Part shown: piece by piece, positions 17,223 through 28,624 of the stretch | Numbering within the stretch: the first letter of the stretch is position 1 | Layout of the letters: each line of letters starts with the position of its first letter | NCBI RefSeq assembly: GCF_000383675.1 | Contig: NZ_KB911820.1 | Span: forward strand, 1,054,001 to 1,118,000 | From: Terracoccus sp. 273MFTsu3.1 | GTDB taxonomy: Bacteria > Actinomycetota > Actinomycetes > Actinomycetales > Dermatophilaceae | Reading direction: 5' to 3' | Length of the DNA stretch: 64,000 nt | The notes under the pieces: model-generated | Told to the model about the DNA's origin: nothing | The model's input: only the letters and a program-made list of their open reading frames with translations | The model's database searches: none | Program-made: the position numbers and the translations under genes

Positions 17223-17621
17223 ATGTTCAGCGTGACCGTCCGGGACCACATGATGATCGCGCACAGCTTCCGGGGGGAGGTGTTCGGTCCGGCGCAGCGG
17301 TTGCACGGTGCGACGTTCGTCGTCGACGTGACCTTCCGCGGGCCCGAGCTCGACGACGACGACATCCTCGTCGACATCGGTCTCGCGACCCAGCACGTCC
17401 GCGAGGTCGTCGCTGCCCTGGGCTATCGCAACCTCGACGACGAGCCGGACTTCGCGGGGGTCAACACCTCGACCGAGGTGCTGGCCCGTACCGTCGCGGA
17501 GCGGATCGCGGGTCGCGTGCGCGCCGGTGACCTTGGCGGCGCCACCGACCGGGTGACCGCGCTCGCCGTGACCCTCCACGAGTCGCACGTCGCCTGGGCG
17601 AGCTACGAGTGCGAGCTCTGA
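17223..17621 (+). CDS. 6-pyruvoyl-tetrahydropterin synthase/QueD-fold protein with altered active site
   Basis: 132 residues, the family length. AHSF near residue 13 supplies the first zinc-binding His and RLHGATF near 28 the second, but canonical QueD has HGH: the third zinc ligand is Ala here. The nucleophilic Cys that precedes HGH by four residues is also replaced (Ala), and the LDH segment (Asp-His of the relay) appears as [18 protein letters not shown] matches the family helix and a late Glu (LHESH) survives. So the fold is clear but normal PTPS/QueD chemistry is doubtful. Overlaps the glycosyltransferase start by 13 bases. Confidence 0.78.
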   Translation: MFSVTVRDHMMIAHSFRGEVFGPAQRLHGATFVVDVTFRGPELDDDDILVDIGLATQHVREVVAALGYRNLDDEPDFAGVNTSTEVLARTVAERIAGRVRAGDLGGATDRVTALAVTLHESHVAWASYECEL

Positions 17622-18670
17622 GCGAGGTCCACGCCGTCGTCCCGGCCGGGATCGACGACCCCCTGCTCCCCAGCGGGGGGAACACCTACGACCGCAGGGT
17701 GCTCGACGGCCTGCGTTCCCTCGGGTGGCAGGCGAGCGAACACCCGGTGCCCGGGTCGTGGCCACGGCCGGACGCGGCAGCGACGGCCCGCCTGGCAGAG
17801 GTCGTCGCGGCCGTCCCCACAGGGTCGGTGCTGCTCGTCGACGGGCTCGTCGCATCGGCGGCGGACACCGTCCTCGTGCCTGCGGCGGACCGCATCCGCC
17901 TCGTCGTCGTGGTCCACCTGCCGCTCGGGGCGGCAGACCCGAGCGCGGCCGCGGTGGAGGGCGCGGTGCTGGCCGTGGCCGCGGCCGTCGTGACGACGAG
18001 TGGGTGGACCCGGGACGTCCTGCTCGACGCATACGGCCTCGCCCCCGCGGCCGTGCACGTCGCCCGGCCGGGGGTCGACCGGGCGCCTGTGGCGCCACGC
18101 GGTCCCGGCGGTGGGCGGCTGATCTGCGTCGGCGCGGTGACCGCGCTCAAGGGGCAGGCCGACCTCCTCGCGGCGCTCACACTCGTGGAGGACCTCCCGT
18201 GGTCGTGCGTCCTCGTCGGCGCCCTGACGCGCGAGCCGGACGTCGTCGACGGGCTGCGTCGGCAGCTCGCATCGGCAGGCCTCGGCGACCGCGCGCACCT
18301 CGTCGGCCCGCGCGTCGGCGCGGACCTCGAGCGGACGTATGCGGCCGCCGACCTCCTCGTGCTGCCCTCCCACGTCGAGACGTACGGGATGGTCGTGACC
18401 GAGGCACTCGCCCGCGGCATCCCGGTGCTCGCGACCGACGTCGGTGGCGTCCGCGAGGCGTTCGGGCCGACGGGCGAGGAGCTCCCCGGGCTGCTGGTGC
18501 CTGCAGCGAGCCCCGAGGCGCTCGCGGCTGCGCTCCGGTCGTGGCTCACCGACGGGGCCCTGCGGGACCGGCTGCGCCGGAACGCCCTGGCACGACGGGA
18601 AACCCTGTCATCGTGGTCGGAGACCACAGGACACGTGTCGGCCGTGCTCGAGAGGGTAGGGGGTCGCTGA
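17609..18670 (+). CDS. GT4-family glycosyltransferase
   Basis: 353 residues from a GTG inside the end of the PTPS-like gene. GT-B fold: [17 protein letters not shown] opens the C-terminal donor-binding half and [14 protein letters not shown] carries the EX7E motif that grips the nucleotide sugar. The N-terminal half has [15 protein letters not shown], a common GT4 acceptor-side pattern. It probably adds a sugar to the locus product in the cytosol. The long overlap with the preceding gene implies coupled translation. Confidence 0.85.
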   Translation: MRALSEVHAVVPAGIDDPLLPSGGNTYDRRVLDGLRSLGWQASEHPVPGSWPRPDAAATARLAEVVAAVPTGSVLLVDGLVASAADTVLVPAADRIRLVVVVHLPLGAADPSAAAVEGAVLAVAAAVVTTSGWTRDVLLDAYGLAPAAVHVARPGVDRAPVAPRGPGGGRLICVGAVTALKGQADLLAALTLVEDLPWSCVLVGALTREPDVVDGLRRQLASAGLGDRAHLVGPRVGADLERTYAAADLLVLPSHVETYGMVVTEALARGIPVLATDVGGVREAFGPTGEELPGLLVPAASPEALAAALRSWLTDGALRDRLRRNALARRETLSSWSETTGHVSAVLERVGGR

Positions 18671-18752
18671 ACCCGATCGTGGAGCCGGACGTCGTCACCA
18701 TCAGGGTCCCGGGCGGATTCTCGGCAGATCCCGGGCAGAAAGGGCGGAGCAG

Positions 18753-19736
18753 ATGCAGCGCGACCGGGCCTGGCTGCGCCCCCTCGCGGGCCTCGTGATC
18801 CTCGGCGTCCTCGTGTGGCGCGTCGGCGGAGGCGCCTTCGTCGACGGCCTGCGCCACGTCGACGCCCGTTCGGTCGCTGCGGCGGCCGCCATCGCCGTGG
18901 TCACGACCATCTGCGGCGCGTGGCGGTGGGTCCTTGTGGCCAGGGGCCTCGGGTCTGAGCTCTCGCTGCGCGCAGCGGTCGCCGCGTGCTACCGGTCGCA
19001 GTTCCTCAACGTGACCCTGCCCGGAGGCGTGCTCGGCGACGTGCACCGGGGCGTGCGACACGGCCGTGACGGCGGCGACGTCGGCCGCGGTGTGCGGTCG
19101 GTCGTGTGGGAGCGCTCGGCCGGCCAGGTCGTCCTCCTCGGTCTGACGCTGGGTGCCGTGCTGCTGCTCCCGTCGAGACTCCAGCCGGTCGGATCCCCTG
19201 TGGCCACCACGGTTCTCGTCGCCGTGACCGCAGCCCTCCTGGGGGTCGTGGTGACACGACGGCTCGGCTCGGGTCGCGCACCTGCCGTGCGACCCGGACC
19301 TCTCGCGTGGGTCTCGCAGGTCCTGCGGGTCGCGGCGGGCGACGTGCGTCACGGACTGCTGGGACGGCATACGTGGCCGGGAGTCGTCGTGGTGTCGGCG
19401 CTCGTCGTCGTCGGGCACGTCGCGACCTTCGTGCTCGCCGCCCGCAGTGCGGGGGTGGAGGCGCCCGTGGGTGACCTTGTGCCGCTCGCGCTCGTCGTCC
19501 TCGTGGCGATGGCGCTGCCGCTCAACGTCGCCGGCTGGGGCCCGCGTGAAGGCGTGGCGGCCTGGGTCTTCGGCATGTCCGGACTCGGCGTCGCTGGGGG
19601 AGTGGCGACCGCCGTCGTCTACGGCGTGATGTCGTTCGTCGCTGCCCTGCCGGGCGCGGCGCTGCTCGTCGTGTCGCGGCGCGGAGGCTCCCGCACCCCG
19701 ACCGAGCCGACCCCGGAAGGAGCCGTCCGTGGCTGA
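18753..19736 (+). CDS. MprF/AglD-type flippase-like membrane protein (UPF0104)
   Basis: 327 residues with seven to eight membrane helices. SQFLNVTLPGGVLGDVHRG near 85-105 and the following WERSAGQ match the conserved motifs of the lysylphosphatidylglycerol-synthase membrane domain, which moves lipids across the bilayer; no synthase domain is attached. GGAG precedes the ATG. An 82-base gap before it contains no gene. In this setting it most simply exports a glycosylated or lipid-linked product. It overlaps the RibD_C gene by eight bases. Confidence 0.82.
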   Translation: MQRDRAWLRPLAGLVILGVLVWRVGGGAFVDGLRHVDARSVAAAAAIAVVTTICGAWRWVLVARGLGSELSLRAAVAACYRSQFLNVTLPGGVLGDVHRGVRHGRDGGDVGRGVRSVVWERSAGQVVLLGLTLGAVLLLPSRLQPVGSPVATTVLVAVTAALLGVVVTRRLGSGRAPAVRPGPLAWVSQVLRVAAGDVRHGLLGRHTWPGVVVVSALVVVGHVATFVLAARSAGVEAPVGDLVPLALVVLVAMALPLNVAGWGPREGVAAWVFGMSGLGVAGGVATAVVYGVMSFVAALPGAALLVVSRRGGSRTPTEPTPEGAVRG

Positions 19737-20424
19737 CCGTCCCTACACCCTGCTCAGCTGTGGCATGTCGATCGACGGCTACCTCAGCGCCGGCACCTCG
19801 GCCCGGCTCATGCTGTCCAACGACGCCGACTTCGACCGGGTCGACGGAGAGCGTGCCGCGAGCGACGCGATCCTCGTGGGTGCCAGCACGATCCGCAACG
19901 ACAACCCGCGTCTGCTCGTCCGATCACCCGAGCGTCGGGCCGCACGGGTGGCCCGCGGTCTCACGCCGTCGCCGACGAAGGTGACGGTCACGAGACACGC
20001 CGAGCTCGACTGCGCCGCAAGCTTCTTCGCGGCCGACGGTGCGGACAAGATCGTCTACTGCCCCAGCGACGTCGTGCCAGAGGCCCGCGGACGGCTCGGT
20101 GCGGCCGCGGCCGTCGTCGACGCCGGCCGTCCCGCGACGATGCGGCGCGTCTGCGAGGACCTCGGTGACCGCGGGGTGCAGCGGCTCATGGTCGAGGGCG
20201 GCGGCACCGTGCACACGCAGCTGCTCACCGACGACCTCGCCGACGAGCTCCAGCTCGTCGTGGCGCCCTTCTTCGTCGGTGACTCGACGGCGTGCCGGTT
20301 CGTCGGGGACGGACGCTTTCCCTGGAACGCCGGCCGCCGGGCGACCCTCGCCGAGGTGCGTCAGATCGGCGACGTGGTCCTGCTGAGGTATGCGTTGTCG
20401 CCGCGTTTCCGGGAGAGCGCGTGA
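19729..20424 (+). CDS. RibD C-terminal-type reductase (dihydrofolate-reductase fold)
   Basis: 231 residues from a GTG six bases after GGAAGGAG. LLSCGMSIDGYLSAG, VGASTIRNDNPRLLVR and LMVEGGGTVHTQLL are RibD_C signatures. In riboflavin synthesis this domain reduces the ribosylamino side chain of the pyrimidine to ribityl with NADPH; here it is stand-alone, without the deaminase domain, as in fungal and archaeal enzymes that act directly on the GTP cyclohydrolase II product. Its partner lies immediately downstream (GTGA overlap), so the two probably act one after the other. Confidence 0.85.
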   Translation: MADRPYTLLSCGMSIDGYLSAGTSARLMLSNDADFDRVDGERAASDAILVGASTIRNDNPRLLVRSPERRAARVARGLTPSPTKVTVTRHAELDCAASFFAADGADKIVYCPSDVVPEARGRLGAAAAVVDAGRPATMRRVCEDLGDRGVQRLMVEGGGTVHTQLLTDDLADELQLVVAPFFVGDSTACRFVGDGRFPWNAGRRATLAEVRQIGDVVLLRYALSPRFRESA

Positions 20425-21107
20425 TCCCGGGAGCGCCGGGTCGCGCCCCGGGGGCTGCGCCCGGACTCCCACCGGCCCGCATCCGGACCCACGTGCTCGT
20501 GCCGGTCACCTTCGCCGACGGCTTCGCGACGACGGCGCGTGTCTTCACCTTCGAGGGGCTGGTGGACGGCCGCGAGCACCTCGCGCTCGGTCTCGGGGAC
20601 CGCTCGGCGGCACCCGGACCGGGAGCGTGTGACCGGGATCCGACGCCGACGCGACTGCACAGCGAGTGCCTGACCGGTGACGTCTTCGGCAGCGGGAGGT
20701 GCGACTGCGGGGCCCAGCTGCGCGAGTCGGTCGAGCGCCTCGACGCGAGCGGCGGGTTCCTGCTCTACCTGCGGCAGGAGGGGCGCGGCATCGGGCTCTA
20801 TCCCAAGCTCGACGCCTACGTGCTCCAGGACGCGGGGCTCGACACCTACGAGGCGAACGTCGCCCTCGGCTACGGCGAGGACGAGCGCGACTACACCGTG
20901 GCCGCCCAGATGCTCGGGGCGCTGGGCGTCAGCCGGATCGCCCTGCTCAGCAACAACCCCGACAAGGCCGAGCAGCTCCGGGCGCTCGGGGTCACGGTGG
21001 CCCGTCGCGTCCCGACCGCTCTCCACCTGTCCGACGCGAACGCCCACTACCTCGCGACCAAGGCCGTGCGCGGCGCACACACCCTCGACCTGCACGTCCA
21101 GCCCTGA
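20421..21107 (+). CDS. ribA: GTP cyclohydrolase II
   Basis: 228 residues, stand-alone (no DHBP synthase domain). HSECLTGDVFGSGRCDCG supplies the three zinc cysteines; RQEGRGIGL holds the catalytic and GTP-binding residues; the Tyr equivalent to E. coli Tyr105 is kept in LDAYVLQDAG, so full ring opening and deformylation is expected. SNNPDKAEQLRALGV and the C-terminal YLATKA complete the family. An extra ~20-residue Pro/Gly-rich N-terminus and an acidic insertion after LGLGDR are unusual. Last gene of the run, not near other riboflavin genes, suggesting a specialised rather than housekeeping copy. Confidence 0.9.
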   Translation: MIPGAPGRAPGAAPGLPPARIRTHVLVPVTFADGFATTARVFTFEGLVDGREHLALGLGDRSAAPGPGACDRDPTPTRLHSECLTGDVFGSGRCDCGAQLRESVERLDASGGFLLYLRQEGRGIGLYPKLDAYVLQDAGLDTYEANVALGYGEDERDYTVAAQMLGALGVSRIALLSNNPDKAEQLRALGVTVARRVPTALHLSDANAHYLATKAVRGAHTLDLHVQP

Positions 21108-21161
21108 TTGACCGCGGCCGCCGGCGGTGCATCATGGGTCCGTGGACGACGGGACTTTCGG

Positions 21162-22618
21162 ATGACGCCGGGGCAGCGCCTCTCGGTGACGGTCAACGGC
21201 ACCGAGCGCGGTCTCGCGGGCACTGACCCTGCCACCAACGCCCTCGACTGGCTGCGGGGGCAGGGGCTCACCGGGGCCAAGGAGGGGTGCGCCGAGGGCG
21301 AGTGCGGCGCCTGCGCGGTCCTCGTGGCCCGCCCGGACGGTGGGTCGGGCACCGAGTGGACCGCCGTCAACGCCTGTCTCGTGCCGGCTGCCTCGTTGGA
21401 CGGACAGGAGGTCGTCACCGCCGAGGGGCTGGGGACGCCGGACCACCTGCACCCCGTACAGCATGAGATGGCGGTGCGAGGTGGGTCGCAGTGCGGCTAC
21501 TGCACGCCCGGCTTCGTCTGCTCGATGGCTGCCGAGTACTACCGCGCCGACCGGCAGGACGACACTGCCCGCGTGGGCAGCGACGCGCACGAGTCGGGGC
21601 CGAACGGTTTCCGGCTCGGGGCGCTGTCCGGCAACCTGTGCCGGTGCACCGGCTACCGGCCCATCCGTGACGCAGCCTTCGCGCTCGCGTCCCCGGCGGC
21701 CGACGACGTGCTCGCCTTGCGGCGGTCGGATGCGCCGCGACCCCCGGTCGGGACCCGGCTCTCGGGGGACACCGGCACGTATGCCCGTGCTGCCGACCTC
21801 GACGAGGCGCTCGACCTGCTCACGGACCATCCGGACGCGGTGGTCGTCGCGGGCTCGACCGACTGGGGCGTCGACGTGAGCCTCCGCGGCGCCCGGGCGC
21901 GGTTCGTCATCGGCATCGACCGTCTGCCCGAGCTGCGCCGCGTGGAGGTCGGTGACGATGCCGTCGAGATCGGCGCCGCGTTGACCCTCACCGAGCTGGA
22001 ACGCGAGCTGGCGGGACGGATCCCCCTGCTCGACCAGGTGTTCCCCCAGTTCGCTTCCCGGCTCATCCGCAACGGTGCGACCCTCGGCGGAAACGTGGGC
22101 ACGGCCTCGCCGATCGGTGACCTCCCGCCCGCGCTGCTCGCGCTCGAGGCCGTCGTGGTACTCGCGAGCCCGGACGGCGACCGGCAGGTGCCGCTCGCCG
22201 ACTACTGGACCGGGTACCGGCAGAGCGTGCGTCGCCCCGACGAGCTCATCCGTGCGGTGCGGATCCCGCTGCCGCTCAGCCCGACCACCGCCTTCCACAA
22301 GATCGCCAAGCGGCGCTACGACGACATCTCCAGCGTCGCCGTCGCCGTGGCCCTCGACGTCGTCGACGGCTCCGTGCGTCGGGCGCGCATCGGTCTCGGT
22401 GGCGTGGCGGCCACACCCGTCAGGGCGCTCGCCACCGAGGCGGCCCTGGAAGGTCGGGCCTGGACGACGTCGACGGTGCAGGCCGCAGCCGAGGTGATGC
22501 GGGGGGAAGGTACCCCTCTCGACGACCACCGCGCCAGCGCGGCCTACCGCAGCGCGGTGCTCGGCACCTCGCTCCTCCGCGTGCTGGCGGACGAGCAGCC
22601 CGAGCGGCGGGTGGACGC

Positions 22619-22622
<4 letters not shown>
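21162..22622 (+). CDS. xdhA: xanthine dehydrogenase, iron-sulfur/FAD subunit
   Basis: 486 residues. N-terminal 2Fe-2S domain with CAEGECGAC (Cys43, 48, 51), second 2Fe-2S domain with GSQCGYC and NLCRCTGYRP, then a CODH-type FAD domain with VVAGSTDWGVD and RNGATLGGNVGTASPIGD. Passes electrons from the molybdenum centre to FAD and NAD. The ATG at 21162 has no clear ribosome-binding site; a TTG at 21108 would only add 18 atypical residues. Starts 54 bases after the GTP cyclohydrolase II gene and overlaps xdhB at ATGA. Confidence 0.92.
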
Positions 22623-25123
<2,501 letters not shown>

Positions 25124-25124
25124 C

Positions 25125-25985
25125 GTGCACTGGCTCTCGGCAGCCCAGCGGCTGCGTGCGGACCGGGTCCCCGGCGTGCTCGTGACGGTCGCGGCCGTCC
25201 GCGGCCACGCTCCGCGAGAGCCCGGGGCCAAGATGGTCGTCTCGCCCGACGACACGTGGGGCAGCATCGGCGGCGGCAACCTCGAGGCGACGGCCATCGA
25301 GCGGGCTCGAGCGATGCTCGGGCGGGGTGAGGTCGACCCCGCGGAGCTCGACCTGGCCCTCAACGAGCGAGCACCCGTCGAGCACGGCCAGCAGTGCTGC
25401 GGCGGCGACGTGTCGCTGCTGCTCGAGCCGCTGCCCGTCGTGCCCTCGGTGGCGATCTTCGGGATGGGGCACGTCGGCGTCGAGCTGGCGCGCATCCTGA
25501 GCCGGCACGATCTCGAGCTGCACCTCATCGACGGCCGCGCCGACCGCCTCGCCCCGAATCGCCTTGCGGCGCTGGACGACGCTGTGGCCGGCGTCCACGT
25601 CCACCACGCGCCCGTGCCGGAGCTCGTGCTCGGGCAGGTCCCCCGCGGCACGCACGTGCTCGTCATGACCCATGACCACGCGGAGGACGTCGCGTTGTGC
25701 GACGCCGCCCTGAGATGCTCGCACCTGGGCTCGATCGGCCTCATCGGGTCGTCGGCGAAGTGGCGCCGGTTCGAGCAACGCCTTGCGGCAGAGGGCCACT
25801 CGGCGCAGGAGCTGAGCAGGATCACGACCCCGATCGGGGCGCCCGGGCTCACCGGCAAGAGCCCGGCGACCATCGCCGTGGCGGTCGCGGCAGACCTGCT
25901 CGCGCTCTTCGAGCGGGAGCGGCAGGCGGAGCACCCGACAGGCCCTGCACCCCCGACACTCCCGACGCGGGGCAGCCGTCCGTGA
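25125..25985 (+). CDS. xdhC: XdhC, molybdenum-cofactor insertion/maturation factor
   Basis: 286 residues from a GTG one base after the xdhB stop. The N-terminal XdhC/CoxI domain has GAKMVVS and GSIGGGNLEATAI; the Rossmann part has IFGMGHVGVELARIL; the C-terminus has GLIGSSAKWRRF and TPIGAPGLTGKSPATIAVAVAADLL. The family binds the molybdenum cofactor and helps sulfurate and insert it into xanthine dehydrogenase. Overlaps the guanine deaminase gene (GTGA), giving one xdhABC-guaD transcription unit. Confidence 0.92.
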   Translation: MHWLSAAQRLRADRVPGVLVTVAAVRGHAPREPGAKMVVSPDDTWGSIGGGNLEATAIERARAMLGRGEVDPAELDLALNERAPVEHGQQCCGGDVSLLLEPLPVVPSVAIFGMGHVGVELARILSRHDLELHLIDGRADRLAPNRLAALDDAVAGVHVHHAPVPELVLGQVPRGTHVLVMTHDHAEDVALCDAALRCSHLGSIGLIGSSAKWRRFEQRLAAEGHSAQELSRITTPIGAPGLTGKSPATIAVAVAADLLALFERERQAEHPTGPAPPTLPTRGSRP

Positions 25986-27292
25986 CGATCTTCCGGGCGC
26001 GTGTCCTCGACACGCCGACCAGCCCCTTCACCGGCGGCTCGCTCCGGTCCGACGACGACTGCGGGCTGCTCGTCTGCGACGGCGTCATCACGGAGCGCGG
26101 CCCGTTCGGCGTCGTGAGCGCCGGCCACGCCGACGAGCCGGTCCTCGACCTGCGCGAGGGCCTGCTCCTCCCCGGGCTCGTCGACACGCACGTCCACTTT
26201 CCCCAGGTGCGCGTCATCGGCGGGCTCGGCCTGCCGCTGCTCGACTGGCTGGACCGCTACGCCCTGCCGGAGGAGATGCGGCTCGCCGACGTCGACCACG
26301 CCCGGGGCGTGGCACGTGACTTCGTGGCAGGGCTCGTCGACGCCGGGACGACGACCGCGCTCGTCTTCGGGGCCCACCAGGCCCCGGCCGTCGACGCGAT
26401 GTTCGAGGCGGCCGACCACTGGGGCCTGCGGGTCACGACCGGCCTCGTGACCTCGGACCGGCTGCTGCCCGAGCCGCTGCTCACGACCGCCGAGCGTGCC
26501 CACGCCGAGTCGCTGGACCTCGCGGCGCGCTGGCACGGCAAGGGCCGACTGCGCTACGCCGTCACCCCCCGCTTCTCCCTCTCGGCGAGCGAGGCGATGC
26601 TCGAGTCCTGCGCGGCCACCTTTGCCGAGGTGCGTGGGTCGCTCTTCACCTCGCACCTCAACGAGAACCTCCATGAGATCAGCGAGGTCGCCGCGCTCTT
26701 CGGCGGGGCCTCCTACGTCGACACCTACGACCGCTTCGGCCTCGTCACGCCGAGGTCGGTGCTGGCGCACGACGTCCACCCGACCGACGCCGAGCTGAGG
26801 ACGCTCGCCGCGCGCGGCGCCGCCGTGGCGCACTGCCCCACGAGCAACGCGGCGCTGGGCAGCGGCCTCTTCCCCTTGCGCCGTCACGTCGAGGCCGGAG
26901 TACGCGTCGCCCTCGGCTCGGACGTCGGCGCCGGCACCGGCTTCTCGCTCTTCAAGGAGGGTCTGCAGGCCTACTTCGTCCAGCAGCTCCTCGGGCCGGA
27001 CGGGATGCTGCTCACCTCGGCCCACCTGCTCTGGCTGAGCACCGGGGCGGGGGCCGACGCGCTCGGGCTGGGTGCCGAGGTGGGTGACCTCTCGGTCGGC
27101 AAGCAGTTCGACGCCGTCTGGGTGCTGCCGGAGCCGGGCGACCCGCTGGCGGTGGGCCTCGCCAACGCGTCATCACCCGACGACGCCCTGTCCAAGGTCT
27201 TCGCGCTGGGGACGACGTCCGACGTCGGAGGCGTCTGGGTCGGCGGCGACCAGATCGCCGCCGGGCGGTGGCGGAGTCCCCGGCACCGCTGA
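25982..27292 (+). CDS. guaD: guanine deaminase
   Basis: 436 residues of the amidohydrolase superfamily. Zinc motif DTHVHFPQ near residue 66, SHLNENLHEI with further ligands near 225, and ALGSDVGAGTG with the catalytic Asp near 310. FPQ after HxH is typical of guanine deaminases. Converts guanine to xanthine, the substrate of the xanthine dehydrogenase encoded just upstream, so the operon gives guanine to urate. GTG start overlaps the xdhC stop. Confidence 0.92.
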   Translation: MTIFRARVLDTPTSPFTGGSLRSDDDCGLLVCDGVITERGPFGVVSAGHADEPVLDLREGLLLPGLVDTHVHFPQVRVIGGLGLPLLDWLDRYALPEEMRLADVDHARGVARDFVAGLVDAGTTTALVFGAHQAPAVDAMFEAADHWGLRVTTGLVTSDRLLPEPLLTTAERAHAESLDLAARWHGKGRLRYAVTPRFSLSASEAMLESCAATFAEVRGSLFTSHLNENLHEISEVAALFGGASYVDTYDRFGLVTPRSVLAHDVHPTDAELRTLAARGAAVAHCPTSNAALGSGLFPLRRHVEAGVRVALGSDVGAGTGFSLFKEGLQAYFVQQLLGPDGMLLTSAHLLWLSTGAGADALGLGAEVGDLSVGKQFDAVWVLPEPGDPLAVGLANASSPDDALSKVFALGTTSDVGGVWVGGDQIAAGRWRSPRHR

Positions 27293-27322
27293 GCCGCTCC
27301 CGTCCGACGGAGGCGTATGCCC

Positions 27323-28624
27323 TCAGCTCGACAGGGCGTCTTGCGCGCGCCGGGGCCCCGGTTCGCTGCGCAGCGACGCGGCCAGCCGGTCCAGGGCCGG
27401 GCGGTCCAGGATGTCGGCGTCGCCCAGGAGGCGCTCCACCGCCGAGCGGATCTGCGCGGCGTCGGCACGGTTGGGGTCGAGCACCTCGCCCAGCCGCTGG
27501 TCCTCGACGGCGGCGGCGCCGGCGAACTGGTCGGTCGAGAGGGGGAGCAGCAGCAGGGGGACACCGGCCGTCAGTGACTCGGTGACACTGTTGTTGCCAC
27601 CGTGCGAGACGGCCACGGACGCGTGACCGAGCAGGGTCACCTGCGGGAGCATCTCGCGTACGAGCCACGACTCGGGGAGTGCACCCAGCAGGGCACGCGG
27701 CGTCGATCCGTGGGCGAGGGCGACGCGGAGGTCCAGCGGGCGCAGCGCCTCGACGATGGTCGCGAGCAGGTCCGACCGGGCGGACAGGAAGCTGCCGAGA
27801 CTGACGTAGACGACCGGCTCGTCGCTGCGGCCGAGCCACTCCTCGACCTGCTCGTCCGGGGCCTCGGCCCGCACCGCGGAGCCGAGGAAGGTGTGCCGCG
27901 GCAGGAGCGCGGTGCGCTCGGAGTCGTGCAGCTCCGCGGGGTAGTTGAGCAGGAGGACGTCGCCGGTCTCGGCGAAGGCGTCCGTGCTCGGCGCGGCTCC
28001 GGGCGACAGCTTCGCCAGCGCAGCGTTCCACTGCGCCGTGAAGTCGTCGCGCACCTGCTCCGAGAGGCTCCGCAGCTCGGCGAGGGAGCCCGCCTCGGGC
28101 GTGAAAGCGCGCGGCCACGCGGGTGGGTAGCCGTAGACCTCGTCGCCGACGGTGAGGGCGGACGGGTGCCCCAGGACGACGTCGGCGTGGCTCGTGCCGC
28201 GGCTGGCAAGACCCAGCCGGGCCCCGAAGGCGAGATGGTCGACGATGACCGTGTCGGGGCGCACCCGGTCGACGACGTCGTGCACGGCCCGGGCCACCCC
28301 CACGGCGTTCCAGAGCAGGTCGACGCCGCGGGCGCGCGCCTGGTAGGCCAGCGTCTCGACGGCGCCGAGCCTCGTCGCCTCGAAGAAGCCACGCAGGGAG
28401 TCGTCCTCGCCGGCCGGCTGCTCCTCCGCGCGGATGACGCCCGGGTTCGAGCCGCGCCCCAGCTGGAGGTGCTCGCGCTCGTAGCCGAAGGCGGTGACGA
28501 GGGATCCGGTGGCCGCGCCGGTGGCCACCACGACACGCTCACCCGCGTCCCGCCAGGCTGTGGCGAGGGTGGCGAGCGGGTAGAGGTGGGAGGCGTAGTC
28601 GGGGCTGATGACGAGCAGCGTCAC
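27323..28624 (-). CDS. GT1-like (MGT/UGT) glycosyltransferase
   Basis: 433 residues from a GTG that overlaps the stop of the upstream glycosyltransferase (GTGA). GT-B fold with VVYVSLGSFLSARSDLL opening the C-terminal half and GHASVAVSHGGNNSVTESLTAGVPLLLLPL as the nucleotide-sugar-binding signature. The family glycosylates small hydrophobic acceptors (macrolides, lipids). Co-transcribed with the HEAT-repeat glycosyltransferase; convergent with guaD, 30 bases away. Acceptor unknown. Confidence 0.87.
   Translation of the reverse strand: MTLLVISPDYASHLYPLATLATAWRDAGERVVVATGAATGSLVTAFGYEREHLQLGRGSNPGVIRAEEQPAGEDDSLRGFFEATRLGAVETLAYQARARGVDLLWNAVGVARAVHDVVDRVRPDTVIVDHLAFGARLGLASRGTSHADVVLGHPSALTVGDEVYGYPPAWPRAFTPEAGSLAELRSLSEQVRDDFTAQWNAALAKLSPGAAPSTDAFAETGDVLLLNYPAELHDSERTALLPRHTFLGSAVRAEAPDEQVEEWLGRSDEPVVYVSLGSFLSARSDLLATIVEALRPLDLRVALAHGSTPRALLGALPESWLVREMLPQVTLLGHASVAVSHGGNNSVTESLTAGVPLLLLPLSTDQFAGAAAVEDQRLGEVLDPNRADAAQIRSAVERLLGDADILDRPALDRLAASLRSEPGPRRAQDALSS

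Noticed and set aside
18671-18752. Small gene in the gap between the GT4 and flippase genes
   Set aside because: No start with a ribosome-binding site and no open frame of useful length.
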